Origin: Strigops habroptila
Taxonomy: Eukaryota; Chordata; Aves; Psittaciformes; Psittacidae
Direction of reading: 5' to 3'
Assembly (NCBI RefSeq): GCF_004027225.2
Contig: NC_044277.2
Span: 104,083,725 to 104,147,724 of the forward strand
DNA: 64,000 nucleotides
Below, piece by piece: positions 1 to 11,573 of the stretch; positions within the stretch are counted from its first letter, which is position 1, and each line of letters begins with the position of its first letter. A program made the position numbers and the translations under genes. The notes beneath the pieces are model-generated. The model had not been told where the DNA came from and searched no databases. It worked only from the letters and a program-made list of their open reading frames with translations.

Positions 1-3000
1 GAAAACAATCTATTTTAGTTTTCATCTTATCTTTGCAATACATAAAGAATTTTCTAAACCTTTCTTTGCCCTCTAAGCACAAATGACATGAAACAAAACC
101 TTTAGTTCAATCAAAATTTGCACTTCTTGCTAGACTGCCACATTAATTGTCTTACCATGACAAACAAGCAGATGAAATAGATTCACTTAATGAGCCTGGA
201 TAAAAGAGGAAACAAAAGAAGAAGGAAAAAAAAAAAAAACACCTCAGTAATTGAAATTGGTAGGTTTGATTTTCTTTGTGTAGGTGCCAAGATATAAGAA
301 GTGGGCATTGAAAAGTTACCTTTAAATAAGCTCCCCAGAAGTAAGAGTTATCCATGCTAAAGTTAAATCAATGCTACAGGCTACACTATGAAGAGGGATA
401 GCTGTAAGTGTACATTTCTTGAATGTCAGAAAGAGCCTGGACATGACAGTATAGATCTCTTTGCAGGTTAATTCATCCTCTTTCTTTGCAGGGTGAAGAC
501 ACAACCTGAGACAGTAAATAAGCTACATGCCTCCTCATGCAGAGCACTATGACTTTTCAAAGACCATATAGTTTTAACTATAAAAATTAGCAGGGTGAAG
601 AGCTGCCCTGTTGCTTTCTTAAGTTTTCTCCCAGGTTGGTGTGACACATGGGTGCTGCACCAGGCAAGAATCATATACAGACTCAGGTGGAGAGGGCATC
701 CCAAAGGGCTTAAGAGCTACATATGTCTAGCTTTTATATACCCACTATTGGGTTAGACCAGCTTTCTACAGGACATTAAAAATATTAATTAAATGACTAA
801 ACTGTACATTGAAACATGCAGTGCAGTGAACTTCTGCCAAAGAAAGTGGTAATAAAACCGAGGGGGAGAGACATTTACCTAAATGTGTTCAGGCTGTTCA
901 ACAAATTGCTTACCCCGTGTACTGTTGTGGGGACCCACCTAGTGAAAACACGCAGAATTGCACCAAACCAGAAAATGAAAGAAAGGGAATGTTGAGCCAA
1001 GGAGACAATTATAAAATATAACTTAGAAGCTTCCAAGTGGTGAAACATGTGGCAAGACAAGAGAGACCGCAAATTCCAGCCAACCTACAATCCCCATCTG
1101 GTGTTACTTTGCAACTCTCAGATAACTTGGTTCCATACTAAGGTACAGCATAAGCTTGCGTTTAGGAGAATGGATAACGTATTTTGGTGCAGTGCCAGAA
1201 GACATATTTGGGACCTATACTCATTACTACCAGCCTGAGCACCAACAAAACCAGCAGTTGGTCTCTGTAAAATCAGAAGAATGGCTTTATTAAAAACCAC
1301 TAGAAGATATTCCACTTTGTCTCCTCTTTTTTAGATTATCTTTTTAATTAGAGTCTTGTAGGATGAGCCATCACTTTACGTAGGTGCCAAATCTTCACGG
1401 TTTTATTCCTCTCACCACAAGAGCTGGAGGCTTTCATTACAGTGAGCACCGAAATTTTTACCTTATTTCTTTTGGCCACAAAGGCTCTAAGAACACCACT
1501 AAGATTCTTTATTTTACAACAGATTTTTGTATAATGAAGTGCTGCAAATTTTATTACAGTCAATAGCAATCTGTTCAAAGGGATTTGCCCTCATTTCCTC
1601 ATTTCCCTGTCCTCACTTCTCTAACCCTCCAGAGAACAAAAACTTTCTTAAGTAATAAATCTCCAAAATATGTAGACATTAAAACCAGATACCTGGCTAA
1701 ACCATCAGCATTTTCTCTAAATGATACAAAATTATATAGCCTTCTTTCCATCACTAGGACATACAAAAGGGTAGAGAATTGGTATTTATTTAGTATTGAA
1801 AATAGCTAATAATACTTTGTCTACTTGAATGAAGCAGCAAACATCTTTTGTCTTGCCATGTGAAGATCCTCTAAAACAAAGCTGCAAATACTAAACATCC
1901 AGTTAGAAATAGCCATGTTATAGTGCAGGAAATCCCCCAAACTCTCAGAACCACTTGCATTTGATTTTCCTCTTGTCTATACATTTTTAAGTCCACATGG
2001 TTTATATGATTTTATTTCCAGAGAAGTCCAGATAACCAACCCCAGGGAACCACTGGCTAGCATCTAGAGCCAGCACTTCAGTTTGGAGAACAGCCATACC
2101 AATTTGGAGGCAAGAACAGAATTCTAGTTTATGTATCCTAATTACAATTTTCTTCTCTTCCTTGACAAGACTATTCCAAGAAAAGCCTGACTCTTCTAAA
2201 TACTTCTTAAGACAACCAGCCTAATCTCAGATCTTGAAAATATTTTATTTCCACTTTTCTCTCTTCTTACCTTTTCACGATACTACTACTTAGCATTTTT
2301 CTAACAAGTGATACCTTACATAAAGTTCTACCTGAAAACTAGGGCTCTTGTAAAAGTGTGTGCTAGTAGTCTGAGCACTGCTACTTGGGACACAAAGACT
2401 CTCCTCATGGTTCTGGAGTCCACGCAAACATCAAGGCACACAGGCTGTACTCGCCTTCAGCCTGTGCAACCACTAGTGTCTCTGAAAGAAAGGGAAGCAG
2501 GCATTATTATTAGAGCACTGTTTCTTTGGAGCAGTGATTTTTGATCCAGTAATAGGAACAAAAGGCCTTGCTCTCTAAGGCCTCCCTCATTGGCTCAGCA
2601 CCTTCTATTCCTCCCTTCCTCTTTGCTGAAATAGTTCCTTTTCTCCTGTCTCTTCCTTTGCTTCTGCTGCCTCTTCTCAGCAGCCCCAAGTAAGTAGAAA
2701 TTGCTGTAGGGTTCTTCCCTGTATTGCTGTAGATTCTTCTGACAGGGTATATTATTGCTTGTGGTGACTGGAGACACATTGCTGCAAAGGCAGTTTTGGG
2801 GTCCTGTAACCCTCACAGAGCTATAAAGGAAACATCTGAGCAAAGAAGGAGACTCCTCTCTCTGTGGCTCTCCAAAGCCTCTCTAAGTCCTCCCACTGAA
2901 AATGTTACCTAAAACAGAGAAGCTTACTTCTAATTCTGCTTATTGTAAATGGCAGTTAGATCCTAAATGGCATGGCTACCAATCCCTCTTCTGCAGGTGT

Positions 3001-4429
3001 GTGGGCTTCTGTAGCTTCCATTTACCTTTTACACTTTCTTATCTTCTGTCAATACTGTCCTGCTCTGACCATGCACAATGTCTCAACAGAAATAAATAGC
3101 TGAGGTTTATAACACCAGGGGGCATCTTAAAACTTGGATAGAATGTTATGCTATCTCCTTGTTCAGCACAACGTCTATCCAGGACAGATTTTTGCAGTAT
3201 TTACCTTACATTTTCACCATTTTCTTTTGGCAGTATACTTCTTTCAGAGCTTGACATTTTCGAAGTGTGATGGTTTCCTCCAGTCATTCATCTAATTGCC
3301 TGCTAATCCTTCACTAAAATTATTAACATAAAGGTCATGCCATTTGCATAGGGTTTTTTAATAGGCCCTAAAATAATCTTGAGCTTTTTAATTAAACAGG
3401 GGGGTTTCATGCTGAAATAAGGAGTAAATTTACAAGTAACTGCACAGCTCTTGGTTTCTATATAGATCAATTAGAATATTTATTTTCTCATTTGTTTTCA
3501 TCATTTATTGAAATCAAGTTTATCGCACTTCAAAAACTCACATTTTAGAAACACAGCTTTTGATAGCTTCCCCTAGCAGTTCTCTGCTAAATCCCCAAGA
3601 GATGATGGGGACTTTTTTTGTTTCACTTTGGAGTTGCCTAGGAATTCTAAGAGAGGTCAGCTGTCCTTGTTTGTAGAGATACATAATTGCCAGCAAGAAA
3701 CTGTGCCTGGCCACAAGTGCTTTTAATCTAAATAGATGAAATAGACACAAGTAGGGGGTAAGGATTTTCTCAACGTACTGTGTGTAACAAATGAAGACCT
3801 CAAGCAATAAACCCAGATTTACGGAGGGAGTACTTTGAGAACAGTTATGTCTCCTAATTCTTATCCTCTTAGCCAGAAGAATATAATTTCTCTTCAGTTT
3901 CTCAACTATGTATGGTAAGATAGGAAACACAACTACTATTGAATTTCACATATTCTCCTTGGAAAAAACAATACAAAGATCAGGTATACTGCTAGTAGAT
4001 CTCAGGCCTTTGAACAAATAGAATTATTTAGAGTAGAAGTTTCTAGATGGTTGTCTGGATGTTCATTAAATTGTACAGTTGTGAACTATTTTTTAGGATG
4101 GGTTACAGAAACAGCAGACACGAATGACAAATTGGAGAGGGAAATGGAAGAAGAAGGGCTACAAGCCCTGTGATTCTGTGATTACAACAGATAGTAAAGT
4201 TGCTACAGAGAAGCAGGAATTGCCCCCAGTTGGTATGAATCAATGGAATTTTGTAAAACCAATGGGAAAAGAAGAGCTAAAATGAAACCATGAATATTAC
4301 TGGATAATCATCCTTTGCTCATTACATATACTTTTTATGCTTCTCTCAGTGCTAGAAAAGTGAAAATTCCATCTTTGATAATGCAGAAAATGAAACTGTA
4401 GTGGTGGGGGGGGGAGGAAGGCTCAGCAT
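1..4429. other. Upstream intergenic DNA, no gene recognised
   Basis: AT-rich DNA with stops in all frames. The longest open frame (3538-3930, minus strand, 130 codons) has no recognisable domain, and I see no convincing pair of splice sites around it. A poly-A run lies near 226-239. A short phrase around 4167-4183 resembles the end of a CR1 tail but is too short to call. The region could be intergenic or an intron of a neighbouring gene; nothing here decides. Confidence 0.5.
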
Positions 4430-4979
4430 CCTGAAAGCCAATCATGTGCTGGGCTGCACCAAAAGAAGTGTGACCAGCGCTGGGGCACCCAACATAACAA
4501 GGACATGGAGCTGTTGAGGCAAGTCCAGAGGAAGGCCAAGAAAATGATCAGAGGGCTGGAGCACCTCTCCTACGGAGACAGGCTGAGAGAGCTGGGCTTG
4601 TTCAGCCTGGACAAGAGAAGGCTCTGGGGAGACCTTAAAGCAGCTTCAAGTGCCTAAAGGAGCCTACAAGAAATCTGGAGAAGGACTTTTTAAAAAGGCA
4701 GGTTGTTGCAAGATAAGAGAGAGTGGCTTTAAGCTGACAGAAGGTAGGTTTACATTAGATATTAGGAAGAAATTCCTTACTGTAAGGGTACTGAGGCCCT
4801 GGCACAGGTTGCCCAGAGAAGCTGTGGCTGCCCCATCCCTGGCAGTGTTCAAGGCCAGGTTGGACGGGGCTTGGAGCAACCTGCTCTAGTGGAAGGTGTC
4901 CCTGCCCATGGCAGGGGGTTGGAACTAAATGATCTTTAAGCTCCCTTCCAACCCAAACCACTCTGTGATTCTATGATCC
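4430..4979 (+). mobile_element. CR1 LINE 3' fragment, sense to GALNT11
   Basis: The text follows the avian CR1 3' end: the segment on gaining a smaller number of bases per group ('ggagcacctctcctacgg'), the stretch with 'aggctgagagagctgggc', and the terminal part with 'ggttggaactaaatgatctt' ending in an 'attctatgat' tail at about 4970-4979. CR1 elements are usually 5'-truncated, as this one is. It holds only the last part of the element and no intact reverse transcriptase. The left boundary is approximate. Confidence 0.92.
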
Positions 4980-5935
4980 TGTTATACAATAGGTATGGGG
5001 ATAGAGGCTGAGGTACCTTTTGATGAAAGATACTTGGACGATTATACCCACTGTGAGAATTACCAAAAAGATACCTGTAAAACAGAAGTGCCACAGCTCA
5101 GGCTTGGGGTCTTTGTCTCAGTGTGAACTCTATCTAACCTCTGCTTACATGACATAACTAAAGGTTTTGGTTTCCATGCTTTAGATAGTCTGAATCTTTC
5201 TCACATACTTACCTATGAAAATTCTGTTTCAGACGTTCTTATCAAAACAGGAAGACAGAGTGATGCAACAGAGTGAGCACTGAAGGACTTGGTTCTATTT
5301 TTTGTCTGCCACTGTTCTGCTGGGTGACCTGGGACAAACAACTTCATCTTTTTGTGCTTTAACTTCCATATCTGTAAAAAGAAGATAATGAGACTTACCT
5401 CCTCTGCAAACAAACTGTTTTTCCCTTCTTATCAGGTAATAGAAACGAAGATGGAAGGAAACTCTTGGCAGAGTTCTAATATAATTCATTGGGAACAAAG
5501 CCCATTTAATTATGAGATTTCTGGGTTTTATGGGATTGTTTTGATTCTCAAAACTTTGCAAAACAGTCCAGAATGGAAAAGAAATCAGTCCAAGCTGGCC
5601 CAGACCCGAGCCTGTGAAGTGTTCTTAGCACACTTGAGCAATACTGGACAGAACCTTTAGCCAATTACCTTCCTCTAGAGATTCCAAGGAATGTTTTATT
5701 TCAGGGGGAAAAAAAAAAGACAGAAAATGTAGCATCTCACTCCCAGATCTTAAGAGTGAGAACTTCTGAACACCAAAACCAGATGGAATTTTGTCCGCAA
5801 CACTTCAAAGATAAAACACAACTTTTCCACAGTTCTGGAGAGACTCTACAGAAAATATCAGAACAGTGGTGTTAAGAAGTACAGAAAACTAAAACAAATT
5901 GGGCTGAAAAATGAAGGAAAAAAGTTGAGCGTGAT
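4980..5935. other. Unique spacer between two CR1 copies
   Basis: About 950 bases with no recognisable gene, RNA or repeat apart from a short A-run near 5709-5719. Overlapping open frames of 66-102 codons on both strands show no family similarity that I can recognise. Confidence 0.5.
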
Positions 5936-6479
5936 GATACTATCCTGTACTCGGCACTGGTGAGGCCACACCTTGAGTACTGTGTTCAGTTCTGGGCCAC
6001 TCACTACAAGAAAAACACTGAGGTGCTGGAGCAGGTCCAGAGAAGGGCAATGAAGCTGGTGAAGGGTCTGGAGAACAAGTCTTATGAGGAACAGCTGAGG
6101 CAACTGGGGTTCTTTAATCTGGAGAAATGAAGGCTGAGGGGGGACCTTATCGCTTCCTACAAGGTGAGGTGAGGTGGGGGTCAGTCTCTTCTCCCAAGTA
6201 ACAAGTGAAAGGAGCAGAGGAAACGGCCTCAAGCTGTGCCAGGGGAGGTTTAGATTGGATATTAGGAAAAATTTCTTCACAGGGAGGGTGATCAGGCATT
6301 GGAACAGGCTGCCTAGGGAAGTGGAGGAATCACCATCCTTGAAGTGTTCAAAAACTGTGTAGATGAGGCCCTCAGTGATATGGTTTAGTGGTGGTCTTGG
6401 CAGTCCTGGGTTAGTGGTTGGACTTGGTGATCTTAAACGTCTTTTCTAACCTAGTTGATTCTATGATTCTATGATTCTC
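5936..6479 (+). mobile_element. CR1 LINE 3' fragment, sense to GALNT11
   Basis: It begins in the CR1 phrase 'cctgtactcggcactggtga' and runs through the 'ctggagcaggtccagagaag' segment to a tail with repeated 'attctatg' units at about 6459-6479. It is 5'-truncated and diverged, with small indels, and has no intact reading frame. It lies in the same orientation as the copy at 4430-4979 but belongs to a different CR1 subtype by sequence, so the pair looks like two insertions rather than a tandem duplication. Confidence 0.92.
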
Positions 6480-9400
6480 TGTATGCTCAGTGCTGCAATT
6501 CCTTGCTAAGACAAAACATGGCAAGATCCTTAGATTTGTGAATTCTCCCAAGCACTCACACAACTCCAGTTGTGTGACATTCCCAGTCACTCACACAACT
6601 GGCTTCTCTCTCATGTTCCTGCAAATTTTTGGGCCACATCACATATGCTCATCATTTCACCCTATAACTTCTTTCCTGTTTCATTAGCATGGGTTAATGT
6701 TAATATATTTAGCTGGTTCGTAGATGTTATCCATGTCACATGCATGGGAAAAAGGAGAGTGCCTTCTCATTATATCGTATTCGGTTTGTTCTTGTCTGTG
6801 GCTTGTCTTGAAGAGCAGGACATTTGAGAGATACAGATGCTTTGTTAACAGCAGTGGTGCTAGGAGGGAGCCTTTATTCTTTATTGTGCTATGAAGGCAT
6901 TCTGTCAATAAATATCAAATGGGAACACTGCTGCAGTAGAACAATTGGTGACCAATGCAGTTTTAAAAGCAGAAAGGCTCCTTCATAGCTTGTTTTAAGA
7001 TATCCAAAAAACAAAGTCAGAGCTTGCTGACTTGTTTTGTTAAAACTTTAATCAGCCCACAGGGACAGCATTAGTGCTAAAAGTTTTGTATTTCCAATGA
7101 GAGAATGTAAACAATACGAAACGTGAGAGATTGAGGAAAAAACTGATTCTGCTTTCCAAAACTTATCTAATTATCATCTGACGTTTCTAGTTATCTTTCT
7201 TTCTAATTTCTTTGGCCTGAATCTTAGCCCAAATTCTTCTTAGGCAAGTTCTGCTACCCTAACAAGATTTAACTGGTCTGATTCACAGAAGGGTGTAAAG
7301 CCTGTCATCAAACCAACCAGTTTTGATTTACCTTTGTACAAAATTTCCCTTTCAGCTACAGAATCTAATAGTTCAGGAATTTGTCATTCTGGTGGCTTCA
7401 TCAGCAGTACCTGTGGTTGTCCCAGAAGTCTTGGCCATCTGGATTCTCCCAGGTTTAGGGAGTCATGCAGCTGTGTTCAAAGTGACACTACACATCAACG
7501 CAACATTATACAAAGCACCATGAATCTAAACCTTCACACAATCCTCATTATCAACAGATCTGAGTGTTCTAAGAAGGTTTTTCATACATAATCTCCTGTA
7601 TTCTTCCCCTAAATTGAACCCAGCTGAAACAACTTGGTGGGCTGACTGGCTAAGGAAGCTTAAAGAAATAGCATTAAAAAGCTAAGCAATATGCCCCCTG
7701 GAACAGCCTGGCAAAACCTATACATTCTGACACCTGCACTGCAGTGCCCCCATGCAGATGTTTTCATCTGAATTTAAGTTCTTTCTGCAGTCAACAGAAA
7801 ACTACTCAAAACAATTAATGAAGCTGAGAGCTATTCAGCTGTTCAAAATACACTGATATATCTACCTTAAGGGGGTCTTGAATAGCTTGCTGTATCAACT
7901 ATGAGCAGGGTTCAGCTTTCTAACCACAGGGGCTTAGTGACAACTGTGATGGTCTGAGATACCAAAGATTTCCATGTGAGACTTCAGACACGACAGGCTT
8001 TTTAGGAGACCTGCTTCTTCTTGGAACAGGAGGCCAGGTAGAAAACTCCACAATGCCTAAAATGGCATTTGATGCCTTCATTTATGTAACTAAATCCCAC
8101 ATTAGTTCTCTACTGAGTTTAAGGGGAGCTTAGACATCTGGTTCACATGGAGACACCTACACACTGAAACCCAAATTTAGGTGTCTTAATCTGCTGGCTG
8201 AATCCACCCCTTTACTTGGAGATTTCCTGAGCTGGCAGCTGCATTAGCATTATGTTTAAGAGGCCTCAATGGACATTTTTTCCATTTCAATTTCTAATCC
8301 ACTCATGAGCACATTTATACTTTTGGTCTCTACAATACACTTGCAACAATTTACAACTGTAACTCAAGAGAACACATGCTTTCTTTTGTTTCTTTTAAAT
8401 TTACTGCCTGGAAATTTTACTCAGGACACCTAAATCTTGTGCTATAAGATACACAGAACACACTTTCACTATGACAATAGATTTTTATGCCATTATCACA
8501 TTCCTTCATAGTCCTTTTCCAAGTTAAACCATTCCAGTGTATTTAAACACTTCCCCCCCCCCCCCCCCCTTAAGGAAGCAATTCCACACCTCTGATCAGC
8601 TCACTGCTTCTCTCTGCACCTTTCTCAGTGCTTTATGGAGAATTCCAGACAATCTTCAAGACGTACAAGCATTTTTGTGTTTTACAACAGTATTCCATCT
8701 TGTTCTTTTTGCCTTTTCACCTACTACAAAGCACAGAACTGATGTTTTCAATAGACTAGCCACAACAGCTCCACGGATTCTTTCCTGAGTACTCCTGATG
8801 AATTTAAGGGTACATGGGATGAACTTGTTCTACAGGCTTTTCCTCAGTAGTAGATAACAGTCCCTCTCTTCTATTCAGACACTTACTTTTGCAAAGCTGT
8901 TTAGAATATAATCTCTTTGAGACCTCTGCCCACTGTCAAATTTGATTAATATAGCTCAAATACTTTTGAAATCTTGGGAACAGAGAGCAGATCAGATAAA
9001 CCTATATACATATTCTGAGTTGTCATTTGACCCTCTTTCTTTCAGAAAGCAGGCAAAAAACCATGTTAAGTTATATGCAGCAAAAGTAACAGCAGGAAGG
9101 AAGAGTCTGAGAGCAACCACATAAACTTCCTCCTTCCCCAAATACTCCAAATAAACCATCCAGCACTTACAAGGGCTTGTTTACTCCATTCAGAACTAGT
9201 CACACAGGAACTCTACCAGGGGACGTGCAGACTCTGACTTCAGCCATGGACAGACCATAGGCAAACTATTATAAAAGGAAACGACTGAAACAAATGCCAA
9301 GTTCTCCCAGTTATTGAAACTCCAGAAGTTGGAGTTTCCTCCAGTCTTCTCTATCACAGCCGGTCAACAAGCTCTACGCATTAGCTGGAGAAATTAGTTC

Positions 9401-11038
9401 TGAACAATTTGGATTTAGAAAAACAGCATACATTAATTCTGGGGAATTTATGCACACATACATAAATTTGGGGATATTTGCCTGGGTTTTTTTGTTCCTC
9501 CTCCCCAAAATAGAAAAGCCAATCTAAGAAAAGAGACAAGACTTAAAAAACGTATTTTGTAACTCAGTGTCTCTCTCGTGCCATTTCTGTGACTCAGATG
9601 TGGCAACAACAGAAACATTTGATAAATGAATTTTCAGTGCTTGAGTACATATGAATCCTAAATTCTGACTGCAACCCACATTGCCAGAAGATTACTTTGG
9701 GTTATGACTTCTTGCCAGCACTTTCATATGAGTTCTTGTCCCTTGCTGTGAGCGTGAAGGAACTGGGTCAATTAGTTAACACCAACAAGTTATCACAGAG
9801 TATATTAAGCAATTGGGCTGGGCAGATTATTATTATCAGGGATTTTGAGAAATGAAACATATGTCTCAAAGAACTTACACTAAAGGACACTAAAAAGTAG
9901 CATTTATTAATTCTGTTAATAAAATGATAATCCAAGCACCAGGGAAACTCTTTTCGATAAGAACTAAAATAGCTATTTGGGTAGATTAAGTACCTGGAAT
10001 TACAAGGTAGGCAAGAACTGGCCAAAATAGAAAGACTTCACTGATAATGGTTGTGCAGAAAGCAGATAGTGTATGTGCTGAGGTTGCTTTTACCTGAAAG
10101 AGCTTAACATACACCACCAGTCCTTGGGCTAAATTATTATGAGAGATCAAAGCTGCACGAGCCATTATGAAACAGGAATTCTGAAAAGCTGGCTGATACG
10201 GATGCTGACTATGTGGCTATCTCATTTAACTGCACACACTACTTTCATCTTGATCCCTGCTACCTCCTTGTCATCCACCTGCTAACCCCTCCACAGTCAC
10301 TCCTTTTCCTTTCACTTCAGCTTCTGATTATATATTGCCTTTTTGCCCTCTGTACTTTAGTGCTGCAGCTACAGCTTTTTGACAAGTTCTGTATTCTGCT
10401 CTATTTATGTTGTTATAAAGCACCTTGCCATAATCTCTGGACACCAGGAGCAATATTCATCAAAGAACAGGCTCCAGTGTGTCAACCCTGGTTTAATTTC
10501 CACTTCACTCAAATGAAATCTGCCATCTTCAAAGTGTCACTCAGCAGCTCAAGTTCTGTATCTGGGTATTCACAAACAAGTTCCCACTCCTGACTCTGCT
10601 GAGCAAATCTGACAGTTTGTTCTTGAACCTCACCAAGGTTTACAAACCCAACATGCTTTGGGAGTTTCACCCTCCCATCCCGAAAGGACACCTGCCAAGT
10701 CAGGTCCTGCCCAAGGACAACAGTGAAGCTACCCCACAACCCTTTTTGTCTACTATGTCAGCAGTTACATCACTTACTCTGGATATGAAAGATCTGAGGA
10801 TTCAACATGCCTCTCCACCTGCGAGGATGTAAACTCTTTGTCGCTACAGATGCACATTAACTGCCAAGCTTGGGTGACCTTAGGGTAATCGTGGTTGATT
10901 TCTCTCAGCTATCTTCCCCTTCCCACTGAACTGAAGAAACCAGTCCGCACATCCCAGACAGCTAGTCAAACTACATGGTGAGGAAAACACTGCTAGTATG
11001 GCCCAGACTAGCCTCCATCAGCCTGACCTACGCCTCTT
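6480..11038. other. Upstream intergenic DNA, no gene recognised
   Basis: About 4.5 kb without a gene I can support. The stretch around 8110-8215 has the look of an old, degraded interspersed repeat, but I cannot name it. The minus-strand frame at about 10511-10760 encodes a peptide of protein-like composition and is discussed as a finding. GC content rises towards 11000 as the CpG island nears. Confidence 0.45.
8553..8569. repeat. Poly-C run (17 bases)
   Basis: An uninterrupted run of 17 C, equivalent to poly-G on the minus strand, lying between AT-rich flanks. Such runs are prone to length change and can form i-motif or G-quadruplex structures. Exact length is also a common sequencing uncertainty. 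Confidence 0.9.
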
Positions 11039-11113
11039 TTCTCTCCTTCAAAGCCTCCCCCAGGGCTTTGAAGGGGAGAATGTCTTCCATTCTCCCCATT
11101 AAGAAGAATGGGG
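11039..11113. repeat. Overlapping inverted repeats upstream of the promoter
   Basis: Three stems share arms. 11039-11055 pairs with 11064-11080 (17 pairs, one G-T). 11073-11082 pairs with 11088-11097 (10 perfect pairs, 5-base loop). 11094-11100 pairs with 11107-11113 (7 pairs). Neighbouring stems overlap, so they cannot all form at once. The cluster ends about 150 bases before the CpG island. Function is unknown. Confidence 0.75.
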
Positions 11114-11336
11114 CCATTAAGCCCAAAGCAGACACCTCCTTGAAGGGCTGTTAAGGGCTTTAATCTTCAGAGAGCTGCAGGGGAACGTGCAAGCCTGGCA
11201 GAATGGGCAGACTCCGAGGGGAAAGGGGGACTGAAGACCGCACAGCCACAGTCCTCCAGCCGTGAATCCCCCGCAGGTTCATGGCCGTGCACTGCTCGGC
11301 ACAAGGCGGGAGCCCCACCGCGCTCTCACCTCAAGG

Positions 11337-11348
11337 GCCGCCATGTTT
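11337..11348 (+). promoter_or_regulatory. YY1-like site
   Basis: GCCGCCATGTTT closely matches the YY1 consensus. A second, oppositely oriented match (minus strand GGCCGCCATGAC) lies at about 11383-11394. YY1 sites of this form cluster near start sites of TATA-less promoters. This is a motif match only. Confidence 0.55.
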
Positions 11349-11408
11349 CCCCCCCGACCCGGCTCCCCCTGCCCCACCTCCCGTCATGGCGGCCGCGCCC
11401 CGGCCGCC

Positions 11409-11417
11409 TCACGTGAC
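11409..11417. promoter_or_regulatory. Palindromic E-box TCACGTGAC
   Basis: The core CACGTG at 11410-11415 with flanking T and AC fits the USF/MiT-TFE (CLEAR-type) consensus GTCACGTGAC at nine of ten places. It lies inside the CpG island, about 160 bases before the end of exon 1. Confidence 0.55.
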
Positions 11418-11455
11418 GGCTTCGGCTGGAGAAGGAGGGGGAAGGAGGCGGGCGC

Positions 11456-11466
11456 GGTCACGTGGC
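11456..11466. promoter_or_regulatory. Second E-box GGTCACGTGGC
   Basis: The core CACGTG at 11459-11464 begins 49 bases after the core of the first E-box. It matches GTCACGTGAC at nine of ten places. Two E-boxes at short spacing in one core promoter suggest a shared bHLH-ZIP input. Confidence 0.55.
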
Positions 11467-11479
11467 GGCTCAGCGGCGC

Positions 11480-11573
11480 GGGAGCGGTGCGCGCTGCCGC
11501 CGCCACTGCTGCTGAGGGCACGGTGCGGGCGGAGGGGCGATGCCGCCGCCGCGTCCCGCCGGCCGCCGCCGCG
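11480..11573 (+). other. GALNT11: GALNT11 exon 1 (non-coding, start approximate)
   Basis: The donor is strong: GCG followed by GTGAGTG at 11574. The transcription start cannot be fixed from sequence, so the left edge is a guess within the GC-rich core. The exon is placed by context: it is the only good donor in the CpG island upstream of the coding exons on this strand. Further non-coding exons in the 16 kb intron cannot be excluded. An ATG at 11540 opens an upstream frame: if exon 1 joins exon 2 directly, it reads 13 codons and stops at TGA 27720-27722. Confidence 0.6.

Noticed and set aside
3538..3930. A 130-codon minus-strand open frame in the upstream region
   Set aside because: No known domain, no CpG or splice support, and composition like the surrounding AT-rich DNA.
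4650..4961. Open frames on both strands within the CR1 fragment
   Set aside because: They lie in the 3' non-coding part of CR1 and recur at the other CR1 copies (59238-59501 and 63740-63949 in this window); they are repeat-derived.
1..11250. GALNTL5 or PRKAG2, which lie near GALNT11 in mammals
   Set aside because: No catalytic or lectin motif of a second GALNT and no CBS-domain peptide is visible in any frame.
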